64,000 nt of DNA from Chelonoidis abingdonii. Its lineage: Eukaryota; Chordata; Testudines; Testudinidae. The stretch is from contig NC_133773.1 in assembly GCF_003597395.2 (NCBI RefSeq), forward strand, positions 130,204,658 through 130,268,657, given 5' to 3'. The translations under genes and the position numbers were made by a program. Below the pieces are notes generated by a model that saw only the letters and a program-made list of their open reading frames with translations, was not told the DNA's origin and made no database searches. Shown in pieces: positions 47,491 through 64,000 of the stretch; positions within the stretch are counted from its first letter, which is position 1, and each line of letters begins with the position of its first letter.

Positions 47491-49574
47491 ACAAAGGCTT
47501 CGGTTTATTCCTCGGGGGCAAAAGGGAGAATTCGGAGCAGAATTCGACTCCATTGTCATGCTAAGCTGTGTCTCTATTAACCGCGCGCTCTCTGCTCCCT
47601 AAAACTTTTACCCGCTGCACACTTGTACTGAGAGAATCGCCGCCTTTTGTTTTCTCGCTTTGATTGGGTACATGAAAAAATAAACACACGGCATAGTGTA
47701 TGGACAGCGAGTCTTAGCAGCACACTAGAGAGAGAGAGATTTGTTCTACGCGACATCTGGGGCTCAGATACACTTTCCTTCCTTCCTCGAAGTGTTTACT
47801 GTGCAGCCTTGTGCCCGGTGTATGCTATTGAATTAATAATCATTTAACCGCTGTTATCGTTTATATCAGCGCTGGTCGATGATCCCTGTGTTGTACAGGC
47901 CCCGCTAGGACATTCGAGCGCAGAGTTTTAATTGCAATTTAAACCAGAGATTGGTGGGTGCCCAGGCAGAAACTTACCAGGACGCCAATGTACTCCAGAG
48001 ATAAGAATCCCCACCCCCTCTAAAAACCGCGTTCCCTCCCGAAAAGGTACCAGTTGAGACGACGAGAATAGGAAATCTGATCTACCTAAAACACCATCGC
48101 CTTTTCATGGACAATATCCTATGGCTGCGGGCAGAAGTATTGGAAGAGAAATTGTCCCAAAGATCAGATTAAAGACACAACCCCAGGAGAAGGCAAGAAA
48201 GAGAAGCTTCTAAAAAGCAACCAAATGTATATTAAAACTATATAGCCCGAGCTGTGTGTGTGTGTGGCAGTGAGGTCAGGGAAGTGAGGGAGGAGGTAAT
48301 TACCTACACACGATCAGAGATTATACATACCATTTCCACCCAGGAGGTGATTTATAATTTAAAGATAAAGCATAACAAAGTAATAAAAGGAGGAGGACAC
48401 TGTTGTGGTGTCTGATTAAAATCTAAGGGCTGGTCTGTAATATATGACAGCGAGCTGTTGTGGGCTCCAGCGCTCCAGGAACTCCCCTGGGCCCACGCCG
48501 TTGATGGGCTAATCATGTCCAACCCCTACCAAAATTACAGCTGATTGTTTTACCCATTATTTCTCACAACTTTTAATTTCTGCTTTCCAAAGGATCATTG
48601 CCCGCGGTAATTGCAAAGGACCCGTCCTTGTATGTGTCACCAGCCTCAAAGACAAAAAAAAAAAATCTAATTTTCTTTTTATGTTTTCTCTATTTTCCTA
48701 CCTTTTTTGGCAGCTAATTCAAAACTAAGCAGCGATTTGGACATCCAAAACAAGAATGAAATTGATACGGTCAAAGCGCGCGCGCACAGAGAGCGAGAAC
48801 TGGGTAGGAAAGGAAATTAGATGTTTGTAATTCAGAGGCAACTCTTTTCCTAATTTCTTTCTTTCTTCTGCATTCAAACTCCACTGAACGAATGGGTGTT
48901 TCTCAGAAATGAGAATGAGCTGTGTTTATTGCGTTATTTCTAGATGGGACGAGAATAGATTCCCCCCTCCCCCCAGCCAGTTATTTAGGATGTATTATTG
49001 ATTGTCGTGTTTGGCCTTGTGTTGTTTAAACGTATTATTTTGCCCTTAGTATTTCCAGGCACTTTCATCTGATATGTAATTTTAATTAATGAGGTGGGGG
49101 GGAGGGACGACGTGTGTGTGTATGTGCCTATACACTCAGTATAATTCAAAGCATTCAGCCTTGGACAACAATTTTACTCTATTGTTCTAATTTAATAATG
49201 CGGGGGGGGGGGTGAAACAGGTGAGACTGTTCACACTTCTGAGCACAGATAATATCCTTTCGATCATATAACTACACCATTAGGAGGGGAGATCTTACGT
49301 TCCCATTCGGTGCGTATAATATCTTCTTTATATTGATCCCGCAATTATTTCAAAGAAAGCGCTCTCCTCCCACTTCTCCAAATAAGGCTATTTAGATGCT
49401 TTCCAGATGAGTGGAGGTGTGCTGAAACAGAGCTGACAGCTGAGTATATCACAGCCAACGCCATCCTTCACTCTCTCCCCTCTCCCGCCCCCTCCCCTTT
49501 CTCAGCCACACACACTTTCAGTGTCTCGCTCCTCCAGTGATGGAGATTACTGACTACTATGGGCAAGGGATTAA

Positions 49575-49680
49575 TTTGTAGCCAATTACAATCCACTGCT
49601 AAATATGAATGCATAAATAAGATACAGCCTTGCCCGTGTGTGTGTATGAGTGACGGGGCGGGGGGCATAAATGTTTAGAT
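49575..49680 (+). promoter_or_regulatory. NKX1-1: Putative NKX1-1 core promoter
   Basis: A CCAAT box at 49582-49586, a TATA-like CATAAATAAG at 49612-49621, a GC-box-like GGGGCGGGGGG at 49655-49665 and a second TATA-like GCATAAATG at 49665 lie within 100 bp. They stand 270-360 bp upstream of the first in-frame ATG of exon 1. Which TATA-like box is used, if either, cannot be told from sequence. Confidence 0.4.
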
Positions 49681-49692
49681 AGCCCTGTGAGG

Positions 49693-49830
49693 ATGATGAG
49701 AAGAAAGAAGGAGCAACCGAGTGGAGCATCACCCTTTGACTTCCTTCATCCACGGGAGACTCCAATTCAGCTTGGACCTAGCCACGTGCAATCCTGTAGA
49801 CCTAAAGGAACCAGCTCGCCTCTGTGCTAA
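49693..49830 (+). other. Upstream ORF in the NKX1-1 5' UTR
   Basis: Two adjacent ATGs (49693 and 49696) open a 45-codon frame that ends at TAA 49828-49830, about 110 nt before the NKX1-1 start and in the same frame. If the transcript begins near 49643 it would be a translated uORF able to lower downstream initiation; if transcription starts after 49697 it is absent. Confidence 0.3.
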
Positions 49831-49887
49831 ATTGACGATAAACAAAGCAGCTCCCGAGTTGATTGCAAGACAGGAGTTTCCAGCTGA

Positions 49888-56390
<6,503 letters not shown>

Positions 56391-57815
56391 ACCTACCTCC
56401 CTCCGCCCCGGGACTGCGAGCCCCTGGAGCAGCAGACCCTGGGAAGGATACTACGCGCCGCGCCTCTGAGTTCGCTCAGCGCGCCCATTCGCCCCACTGG
56501 GATGGATACTACGCGCTGCGCCCGCTCTGAGATTCCCTGCGCGCTCCGAACTCGCAATCACCTTAATGGGGAAGAGACGCCTCTGAATTCTCTCTGCGCA
56601 CCTGGCTCCTCCAGAAGCCAAGGGGCAGCCCCGAGGAGCGCAGTGAACTGAGAACTTCGCAAAACAACAACAAACTATTAATTAATAATAAATCCATCCC
56701 CGCCCTCCCACCCCAGAAAACAGTCACTCGCCTGAGCTCGGACCCTGACGAACTCGCCGCTCTTTCTCTAGCCATTGGGTTGGGGGGCAGGGGCGTTAGA
56801 GGGAAATGGGTGCTGCGGGGCAGGAAAGAGTTGATGAAAGCGCATTTCCCAAATAGACCTCTTGTTCCGCCCTTTGTTTTTTAAAAGCTTCCCCCCACCC
56901 CCGGCCCCCAGCTGAATAGTTCCTTTCACCCCGTTATCTTTTAAAACGAGCAAAACTCTTGGGAGCGAGGGTGGTTTTCGCCTTAGAACCAGCTGGAGCT
57001 TTGGGCAAAGGAACCCGGCCCCATCCTAGCGCGGTGGGAACGCGGGCGCTGGACGGGACACGGGGGTGAGCGGGTGGCCGGGGAAAGCCGGGAGCTGCAA
57101 TGTCAAAGGGCGCCAGCCGGGTTGGCAAAGGCTGGCTCCGATCTTGACGCCCCATTCTCGCTAGCCGAGCAAGATCTGTCTGTCCCCAATCCCCATCCCT
57201 TCCTCCCCACGGAGACACAGCACCAACTTTTCATCTGGCCTACAGTCATTTCTACCACCCTTTTTATACGCGCCGCGTCCGGAGTTGGCTTCTGGAAGGA
57301 GGAAGAGACGAAATCCTCCCGCTTTCCTCTTTGTAAATAGACGTAGCTGTAAAGCATCGTTATCTGTATTTTTTCACTGTTTCTTGTTTTTTGTCTGGCC
57401 ACTTGTAAAAGACTTGAAAAGATTATGTACCCATTCGACTCTCAGGGTAAAACAGAAAACTACAGGCTTGTCACATTCTTGGTAGGACAACGGGTTATTT
57501 TCTTTCGCATTCTCACGATTTTTTCATACTTTGATTTAAAGAAAAAAAGACTAACAGGTAAAAATCAAATCCACGGACCGCGAAAGGAGTCGTGTCTGGT
57601 CAGTCCCAGGTGGAGCGAGAGACGTTTATTGGTTGCAACTTTTTTTTTTTACATTAATCATCTCTGTATATTTCTGGTTGTTACAAAAGTTTTAACTTTA
57701 TAAAATTAATGTATAAGGTACGGGAAAAACGGGGATCCAAAATTAGGGAGAAAGCGAAAGCACTTTGTTTGCTAAACACTTTAAGTCGCTCAATAAACTT
57801 TAAGTAAACAGTATC
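56391..57815 (+). other. NKX1-1: NKX1-1 3' UTR
   Basis: GC-rich at first (to about 57110), then AT-rich with T-runs. An early AATAAA occurs at 56687-56692 without a clear GT-rich element after it. The stronger signal is at 57792. Confidence 0.65.
56446..56605 (+). repeat. Degenerate 58-bp tandem repeat in the 3' UTR
   Basis: GGATACTACGCGC occurs at 56446 and again at 56504, exactly 58 bp apart, each followed by GCGCC(C)-CTCTGAG and a GCGCGC-type stretch. A third, weaker unit begins near 56570 (GAGACGCCTCTGAATTC). About two and a half units. Confidence 0.65.
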
Positions 57816-57836
57816 CTTCCTGGGTCTGTGTGTTTC
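57792..57836 (+). terminator. NKX1-1: Polyadenylation signal of NKX1-1
   Basis: AATAAA at 57792-57797, followed 20-40 nt later by a GT-rich element (TGGGTCTGTGTGTTT, about 57820-57834). Cleavage is expected near 57815. Confidence 0.65.
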
Positions 57837-60189
57837 TCTCATTTTTTAACGCTGAAATCTCTGAGGCGGCAAGTTTCAGTTCGCTTTGTAGGAGAAACAA
57901 ATAACGGAATCAATTCCCTTCTGTAGCTTTCTAATAAATCGCGCCCTGGTGCAATGCCTTTGACTTCATCATTTGTTGGTTCCGTTTGCTTTGAGACCCA
58001 TATTAAACGTGGATAGTTACGTAGACACAAAAACTTTATTCTCCTTTGCTGTAAGAGGGAACTTTACCTTCTTAGCGATTTTTCCCTGATTTTTATTTTC
58101 TTAATTAGCTTGTTTGAGCTCATTAATCTCTCCTCATCTCTGCGATATAAAATATAAATGGGAGTGTGGAAGCTGCGGGGTCTATGATTTAGCTGTAGAC
58201 ACGGCGACTGTTTGGATGTATGTACATTTCATAACTTGTATGAAATGCATGCGTTGCATCTGAAGAAATGGATTTTTTACCCAGGAAAGTTTATGCCCAA
58301 GTAAATCTGTTCTTTAAGGTACAACCGGACTCCCCGTTGTTTTTGTACATTTCATAAGTTAACTGTTTATGTTCGCACCTTTTTAAAATAGCGAAAAATC
58401 ACTTGGATTTCTGTAAATTAGCTTTTTATTGAACTTCAGAATTAATATTGCCTGCTTTAAAAGTCTTCCCCTAGTTTATATTTTTTTAAATAATGGATAT
58501 TCTGTCATGGATCTAGGATAATGGAAAAGAAAAGAAAAGAAGACGCATTGACTATTAAAGATAGTTTGCCATTTAAACTAAAGCTTATAAATCTCCCTTT
58601 AAAGAGGATACAAAGTTCTTATCTCGCTCCCAGCTCTCCTATCTGATCCTATACTTCACACTGGGGAAGGGAAATGTATATGCCTAGGATCCCTTCACGC
58701 CAGAGAGCTGATTGCTGCATTTCCAGGGCACCGAATAATGTTAAGAAACGCAAACAGGAGAGCGAGCTGTAGATTATTAACTTTCCCTCCTTTAATCAGT
58801 TCCAGTCCAGCTGATTCCAGACAGCATTGGACGGGCTTGTCTCATTTTCCCTGTGACCCTCACTATACCCCCCTCTCTGCACACTACACCACCCTCGCCA
58901 AGGGAAAGGTGCCCACTGGCTTTTCTTCACCCACCACCTCTTCTGAAAGGTTCCAGCGGGAGGAGAGGAGCGGGGCTGGCAGCTAGCAGCAGCCCTGCTG
59001 TCTTCGGAGGATAGGCCACAAAAGCACTTTTAACAGCGATCCACTCTCAGAGGAGGGTGAAATTAACTACCCCTTTTGGTGGGAGGCAGAGAGGCAGCGC
59101 CCCTTTTCCCCAGCCACGCACAAGGCTGCTCCCGGGCCAGGACTGAGGGACTCGGCTCCGCTCAGCTGGTGCCAGCCCCCCCCCCCCCACGCCGCCCCAG
59201 CTAGGTGACAGTATTAAATGATATCTTTCTAATCCCATTAGCTCCTTCCTCTTGTTTGCTTCCTCCAGTGAGCGTTTCTGACAACCTTTTACTGCCGCTG
59301 CTGGCACTTGAAGCGTGAGGAAGTTATAGTTTCTGACAGAGGAATTACATGTTCCCCTAGACACAGCTGTCTCCAGATGTACAGGGAGTGGGACCGCAGG
59401 GCAGCCAGAGGGAGCGGAGTGCAGTGACCGCTCTCAGCCAGCAGAGGGGGCCACAGAAGAGGGGAAGCTCCCCCGGCTCTTAGAGGGAAGGCCTGGGGAG
59501 GTGAGAGCAAACGGCATGTCTTGTCCAGGCAAAGGAGGGCTCCCAGCAGGCAGCAGCTGGCACACGACCAAGTGGCAGGTACCTCTCTGGATCCAGTTTT
59601 ATTAGTTCAGGTCCATATTGAGCCATGCCAGCCCCCGCCAACATCAGACTAAACATGGACTCAAGTCCCCATTTACACACATGCACATCCCAGCTGGATC
59701 CAAACTTTGCACTGCAGCTTGTTTCCTGTACAGACCTTACTACCCTCTAAACAGATGTGTTAACAGACAAATATATAGCTGGCCTGTGCCCACAAAAGAA
59801 TTTCAGCATTAAGGACCGGACTATACTGATTCCAGCTTGTCCATAGGGAAGCCCTGTGCCAATTACTGCAGAGCCACCTGGTGGGAGTCCTATTAACACT
59901 ATTCATTTGAGTGCATGATAAAGCCTTAGTACCAAACACAGAGTATAAACAGCTGGGTGAAAGATCTACAACAGCCAGCGAATAAAACTTTTCCTCTGGA
60001 CTTAAATTAAAAATATCCAAACTGCTTCCCTGCCCCTCCCCACTGTTGTGAAAATAAAATATAAACCAATATTTCTTCCCACAGTTTCCCAGATGTAAGA
60101 CATCCCCCCGCCCCCCCAAGGAAAATAATTAGCACAGTAACAAATTACTGCTGAAAGTAACTTGGAGTAGAACTGAGTCCAGATCATTT
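57837..60189. other. Repeat-poor region downstream of NKX1-1
   Basis: No gene or recognisable transposon. AT-rich to about 58740, then GC-richer (58780-59620) with a C13 run at 59176-59188. Could hold regulatory elements; only repeat depletion suggests it. Confidence 0.45.
59176..59188 (+). repeat. C13 run
   Basis: Thirteen consecutive C bases. Confidence 0.9.
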
Positions 60190-60386
60190 CTTTGCAGTGT
60201 TGTTGTGGCGGTGCTGGTCCCATGATATGAGAGAGAGAAGGTGGGTGAGATATTTTTATCTTTTATTAGACCAACTTCAGTTACTGAAAGAGACAAGCTC
60301 CGAGGAGCTTGAACTCACTCTCTTTCACCAACAGAAGTTAGTCCCATAAAATATATTACCTCACCCACCTTGTCTCTCCATATCAT
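60190..60386. mobile_element. Penelope-like element end arranged as a palindrome
   Basis: GTTGTTGTGGCGGTGCTGG then AAGGTGGGTGAGATA...AGACCAACTTCAGTTACTG is the reverse of a common turtle retroelement 3' end that I assign to the Penelope-like group. The sequence turns back near 60304 and repeats itself inverted (CACCAACAGAAGTTAGTCCC...TTACCTCACCCACCTTGTC). The arms span about 60222-60303 and 60304-60386. No coding sequence. Confidence 0.55.
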
Positions 60387-60429
60387 TTAGCATTAATGTG
60401 ACTTGTTACAAACATTAATCAAGGCTCAC

Positions 60430-60545
60430 AACATGCCTGATAGACAGGTGTTATCTTCTGTATTTTACAGATGGGGCAAGCAAGTCAAAGAAGGTGTGAT
60501 TTGTCCAAGGTCAGGGTTTGGTATTCCATCTCCTCTCTTAACCAC
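60430..60545 (-). mobile_element. MIR SINE
   Basis: TATTTTACAGATGGGGCAAGC and GATTTGTCCAAGGTCAGGG are the reverse complement of the MIR core. Confidence 0.65.
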
Positions 60546-60562
60546 ATTGTATTGATTTACAC

Positions 60563-60783
60563 CAGTGGCTCTCAAACTTTTGTACTGGTGACCCCTTTCA
60601 CACAGCAAGTCTCTGAGTGCAACCCCCCCTTAAAAGTTAAAAACACTTTTTATATATTTAACAGCATTATAAATGCTGGAGGCAAAGCAGGGTTTGGGGG
60701 TGGAGGCTGACAGCTTGCAACCCCCCCGTGTAAGAAGCTTGTGACTCCCTGAGGAGTTCCGACCCCCAGTTTGAGAACCCCTG
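60563..60783. mobile_element. hAT-type MITE (same family as 119-340)
   Basis: Starts CAGTGGCTCTCAAACTTTTG and ends CAGTTTGAGAACCCCTG. It is 221 bp and reads as the reverse complement of the element at 119-340. Flanks ATTTACAC (60555-60562) and TGTTACAC (60784-60791) match at 6 of 8. Confidence 0.8.
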
Positions 60784-62329
60784 TGTTACACTATCTCCCT
60801 GGTCTGAGAGGTTGTACGACAAGTATCAACAGTTGCCATCCCAGGCAAGTTTTCACGATCAAGAGCAAGCCCCGGAATAAGGAACTGTGGTGGTGAAATC
60901 TGGTCTAAATTCATTTCTTCAGTGATAGCAAGTGAAGGACTGGATGGCCGAGGGGCTTTTCATAATAGAATCTGGAGCCGTTCAGCTCTATGTCACTGGT
61001 TTGAATATGGCTCAGGTTGGTAGTGAGTGAAAGTCATTACCACTGATGGCTGTTCAATAGACTAAATAAGGGTCAGGCCTGCTGGTAATACTTTAATCCT
61101 TTTCTTAATTAGACTACATAGTCCGAAAACAAAGGTGGGTCGAACAATGAAATATGAAACTACTGTTTTGGCTCATCAGGCCTTCATCAGCTGTATTACA
61201 GAGCAATCAGATAGATGCCCAGGTTCAGTATCTGCACTGTTCAGCATGGGAACATGTCTGTCTATATACAGTGAGACTATGTGGAAGACAATAGACCAAG
61301 TGTTTGGCAGACTAATCCCAAATGCTGCAGGTTTGAGTTCGGCTGGCTTGAACGTGCTGCTGCATGTTCATGTTTTCACAGAACCAGATGGGGGAAAGCG
61401 GGCCACACATATTTTGCAGGCCTCTGAAAATTTGGACTGGAACGTTTAAAAAGAATTTCAGGTGCCCATGCTCACAAATCAATCAACAGCAAAATGTCTC
61501 CCAACAATCACTATCTGATCACAAAAGCAGAGAGGAAAAAGCAAGAAGAAATGCACAGATTAATTCAGAAAGATCAGCAGGTGATATGTAGTGTTAAAAT
61601 AATTGTTACTTTTTTTGTATATTATCTCACTGTTTATGTAAAACTGTCAAGTTGTACTCACCACGTTCTCATATAAAACTCCATGTTACAAAAGCTTGGG
61701 TGGTCAACCAGTAATAAGAGAGAAATTTTCTTATTTAATTTAGTGGGATCTGTGCCAATCTTAGTCCCAGGATGATTAGAAATCTCACTGGGTTTAGTGG
61801 TTACAGTCTTGGTAGCTCAGTCATTAGCATTTGTCTTGTGAGTATTCAATATTCAAAATCTGGGCTGTTTTGCTTGGCTTCTCAGGTCACATGACATGCG
61901 TTTTGTCTCTTCCTGGTTTAGTGTGTATGAATCTGGAATCTGTTTTCTGAGAATACTCTGTGAAGTCTGCTCAAAACCTGATGTGCTGGCAAACATCCTG
62001 CCCCAGGCACTCATGTGCTACGGTATCCACAGGTAGAAAACACAACAGGAGCTCAAACACAGGATTTAATTAATCTAGGGATTGTTTTCAGACGTCGTTT
62101 TTCAGTGCTAATCAGCTCTAGAATGTACTGTATGCAAGTTCCCACTGTGCTGGAACAATTTGTATAGTGGGGCTGCTGAGAGCCATTGAACCAAATTGTA
62201 AATCATGTGTATGATGGAAACCACTTCAAGCCAGCGGGTGCAGCAGCACCCCCAGCACCCATAGTTTCAGCACCTATGCACTGGTCATGGAGCTAGAGCT
62301 CAGAAGATAACTAGGCTGATGTGGTTGTT
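60784..62329. other. Intergenic, no gene seen
   Basis: No exon recognised. 61811-61865 (GGTAGCTCAGTCATTAGC) vaguely resembles a tRNA-like SINE head but is too degraded to name. Confidence 0.4.
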
Positions 62330-63510
62330 GTGGAGTCTTTCTGAAGACTGAACGACCACATAAAGAACTCATTAAATTTCTGGGAATTCCAGCAAAGCCC
62401 TGGGATTTAAACCCATTCACAGATCATAACAGACACATTCATTAAATTAAGAAAGATGGGGCTCACAACAAGCATTGTAAAATGGATAAGGAATTGGCTA
62501 ATGGGGAGAATCCAATGGGTTGTGTGAAAGGAGAAATACTGGACTGGAGAGAGGTTACTAGTGGAGTTCCTCAAGGATTGGTCTTGGGACTATTCTTATT
62601 CAATATTTGTATTAATTCCCTTGGCACAAAAAGTAGGAAAGTGCTAATGAATTTGCTGATGATATGAAGTATGAAGGTATTACCGATACAGAGGAGGATC
62701 GGGACATTATACACAAAGATCTGGATAACCTTGAGGAATGGAGTGGCAGAATTGGGATGAAAGGTCGTGCACCTAGGGTCTAATCATTAGAATTTCTTCT
62801 ACAAGCTGGGGGTTCATCAGCTGGAAGCAACAGAAGAGGAGATATACCTGGCTGTATGGATCAATCACAGGATGACTATGAGCCACCAATGTGATGTGGC
62901 TGTGAAAAAGGTAAATGTGAATCTACGATGTACTAAGCAAGACATTTCCAGTAGAGATAAAGTATTAATGTACCAGGCACTGGGAAGACCTCATTTGGAA
63001 TATAGTGCACATTTCTGGTCATCCACATTCAAGAAAGATTAATTTAAATTGAGCAGGTGCAAAGAAGAGCTACTAGGTTGATCAGGGGAATGGAGGGTTT
63101 GTCTTATGAGAGCAGACTGAAAAAGCATGGCTTGTTTAGCCTAGCAAAAAGGCAGCCGAGAGGAACTATGATTGTCTCTGCAAATACGTTATGGGGTAAA
63201 TACCAGGGCGGGTGAGGAGCTATTGGACAAAGGACAAGGTTGGCACAGGAACTAATGGATATAAACTGCCATGAACAAATTCAGGCTGGAGGTTTTTCGC
63301 TTTCCTCTGCAGTGTGGGGCATGGGTCACTTGCTGGAGGATTCTGTACAGCTTGAGGTCTTCAAACCACAATTTGAGGACTTCAATAACTCAGACATAGG
63401 TTAGAGGTTTGTTATTGAAGTGGATGGGTGAGATTCTGTGGCCTGCATTGTGCAGGAGGTCAGACTAGATGACCATAATGGTCCCTTCTGACCTTAAAGT
63501 CTATGAGGCT
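62330..63510 (+). mobile_element. CR1-type LINE, reverse transcriptase to 3' end
   Basis: About 62485-62660 reads WREVTSGVPQGLVLGLFLFNICINSLGTKS then, after a shift, NLLMI/FADD-like sequence: the reverse transcriptase block of CR1. It continues to the characteristic 3' end (GGAGGTCAGACTAGATGACC...GGTCCCTTCTGACCTTAAAG, about 63455-63505). 5'-truncated and dead. Confidence 0.75.
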
Positions 63511-64000
63511 GGAAATTAGAAGAAGGTTTCAATCCATCAGAGAAGCGTGGTTCTGGAACAGAATCCCAACTGGAGTTGTGGGGGCAAACAACTTAAATCA
63601 TTCTGAGAGAGAGCTGGACAAATGTATGAGTGTAGTTGTATGGCGGAGTTGCTTGTGAAGGAGGAGGATAGGGCTCAACAGCCCTGGGGCTCACTTCCAC
63701 TTTATGTCCAATGTTCCCAAAGCTCATGCTTCAGGGTTTCAGTCAGCCGCCTGACCATCAGGGGTCAGGAAGGATTTTTCCCCCTTTCAGTGTATTTTTT
63801 ATCTCCTTTCTCTGAAGCATAAGGGATGGCCATGGCTGGAGATGGGACACTGGAGGTAGTGAGTCAGGGCTCTGAGGTGGCACCAAGCATTTTCTCTCTG
63901 AGATGCTTTGTTGGCTGGTTCTTACACACGTTTGAGGTCTAACTGATTACTATGTGTGGGATCAGGAAGGAATCTTCCCCCAAGACAGATTGCCAGTGAG
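63511..64000 (+). mobile_element. Second CR1-type 3' fragment, running off the window
   Basis: GGAAATTAGAAGAAGGTTTC, GGTTCTGGAACAG and later GGTCAGGAAGGATTTTTCCCCC belong to the 3' part of another CR1 subfamily. The last bases (GGAAGGAATCTTCCCCC) look like a further repeat of the same motif, cut by the window end. Confidence 0.55.

Larger units (their letters stand above)
42028..49559. other. Repeat-poor domain upstream of NKX1-1
   Basis: About 7.5 kb with no recognisable transposable element, in contrast to the preceding 42 kb. It contains unusual AT-rich blocks with TAAT/ATTA homeodomain-type sites (for example 42460-42650, 44050-44200, 47400-47450, 48500-48640) and a GC-richer stretch at about 46200-46900. 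No protein of known type was found in the open frames there (for example 45828-46208 and 46323-46781). Regulatory content is an inference from repeat depletion next to a developmental gene. Confidence 0.5.

Overview
The window looks like turtle nuclear DNA, most likely from a cryptodire. The best clue is a tRNA-derived SINE with a CR1-like 3' tail (9690-9852, minus strand), the arrangement known for the tortoise Pol III SINE. Around it lie many CR1-family LINEs, chromovirus/Gypsy-like solo LTRs, Penelope-like pieces, MIRs and short hAT elements. No L1 or Alu was seen. Species cannot be named from the sequence alone.

One host protein-coding gene can be supported: NKX1-1 (NK1-class homeobox, also called SAX1), on the + strand. 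Coding exon 1 (49939-50407) carries an EH1-type repression motif. A 5.2 kb GT-AG intron follows. Coding exon 2 (55630-56390) carries the complete 60-residue homeodomain and the conserved C-terminus. The spliced frame is open for 409 residues. A 3' UTR of about 1.4 kb ends at an AATAAA signal at 57792 followed by a GT-rich stretch.

Layout. 1-42 kb is repeat-rich intergenic DNA with no host gene that I can support. It holds two related Gypsy-type solo LTRs (9979-11009 and 11567-12357), a decayed hAT transposon (12781-14504), several hAT-type MITEs with readable 8-bp target-site duplications, a Penelope-like remnant (5601-6502), and a long decayed CR1/L3-type LINE (about 28140-33790) carrying three later insertions. 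One of those is a GC-rich fragment with an open reading frame that resembles the C-terminal part of an R2-type retrotransposon protein. About 42-60 kb is repeat-poor and surrounds NKX1-1; it is the natural place to look for its regulatory elements. 60-64 kb is again repeat-rich (Penelope-like palindrome, hAT MITE, CR1).

Most of the information outside NKX1-1 is therefore transposon archaeology: the order of insertions can be read from nesting and target-site duplications. The most unusual items are the R2-like fragment at 29443-29915, and a 1.7 kb composite insertion (37236-38929) bracketed by a perfect 8-bp repeat that contains a diverged second copy of sequence at 282-1340.
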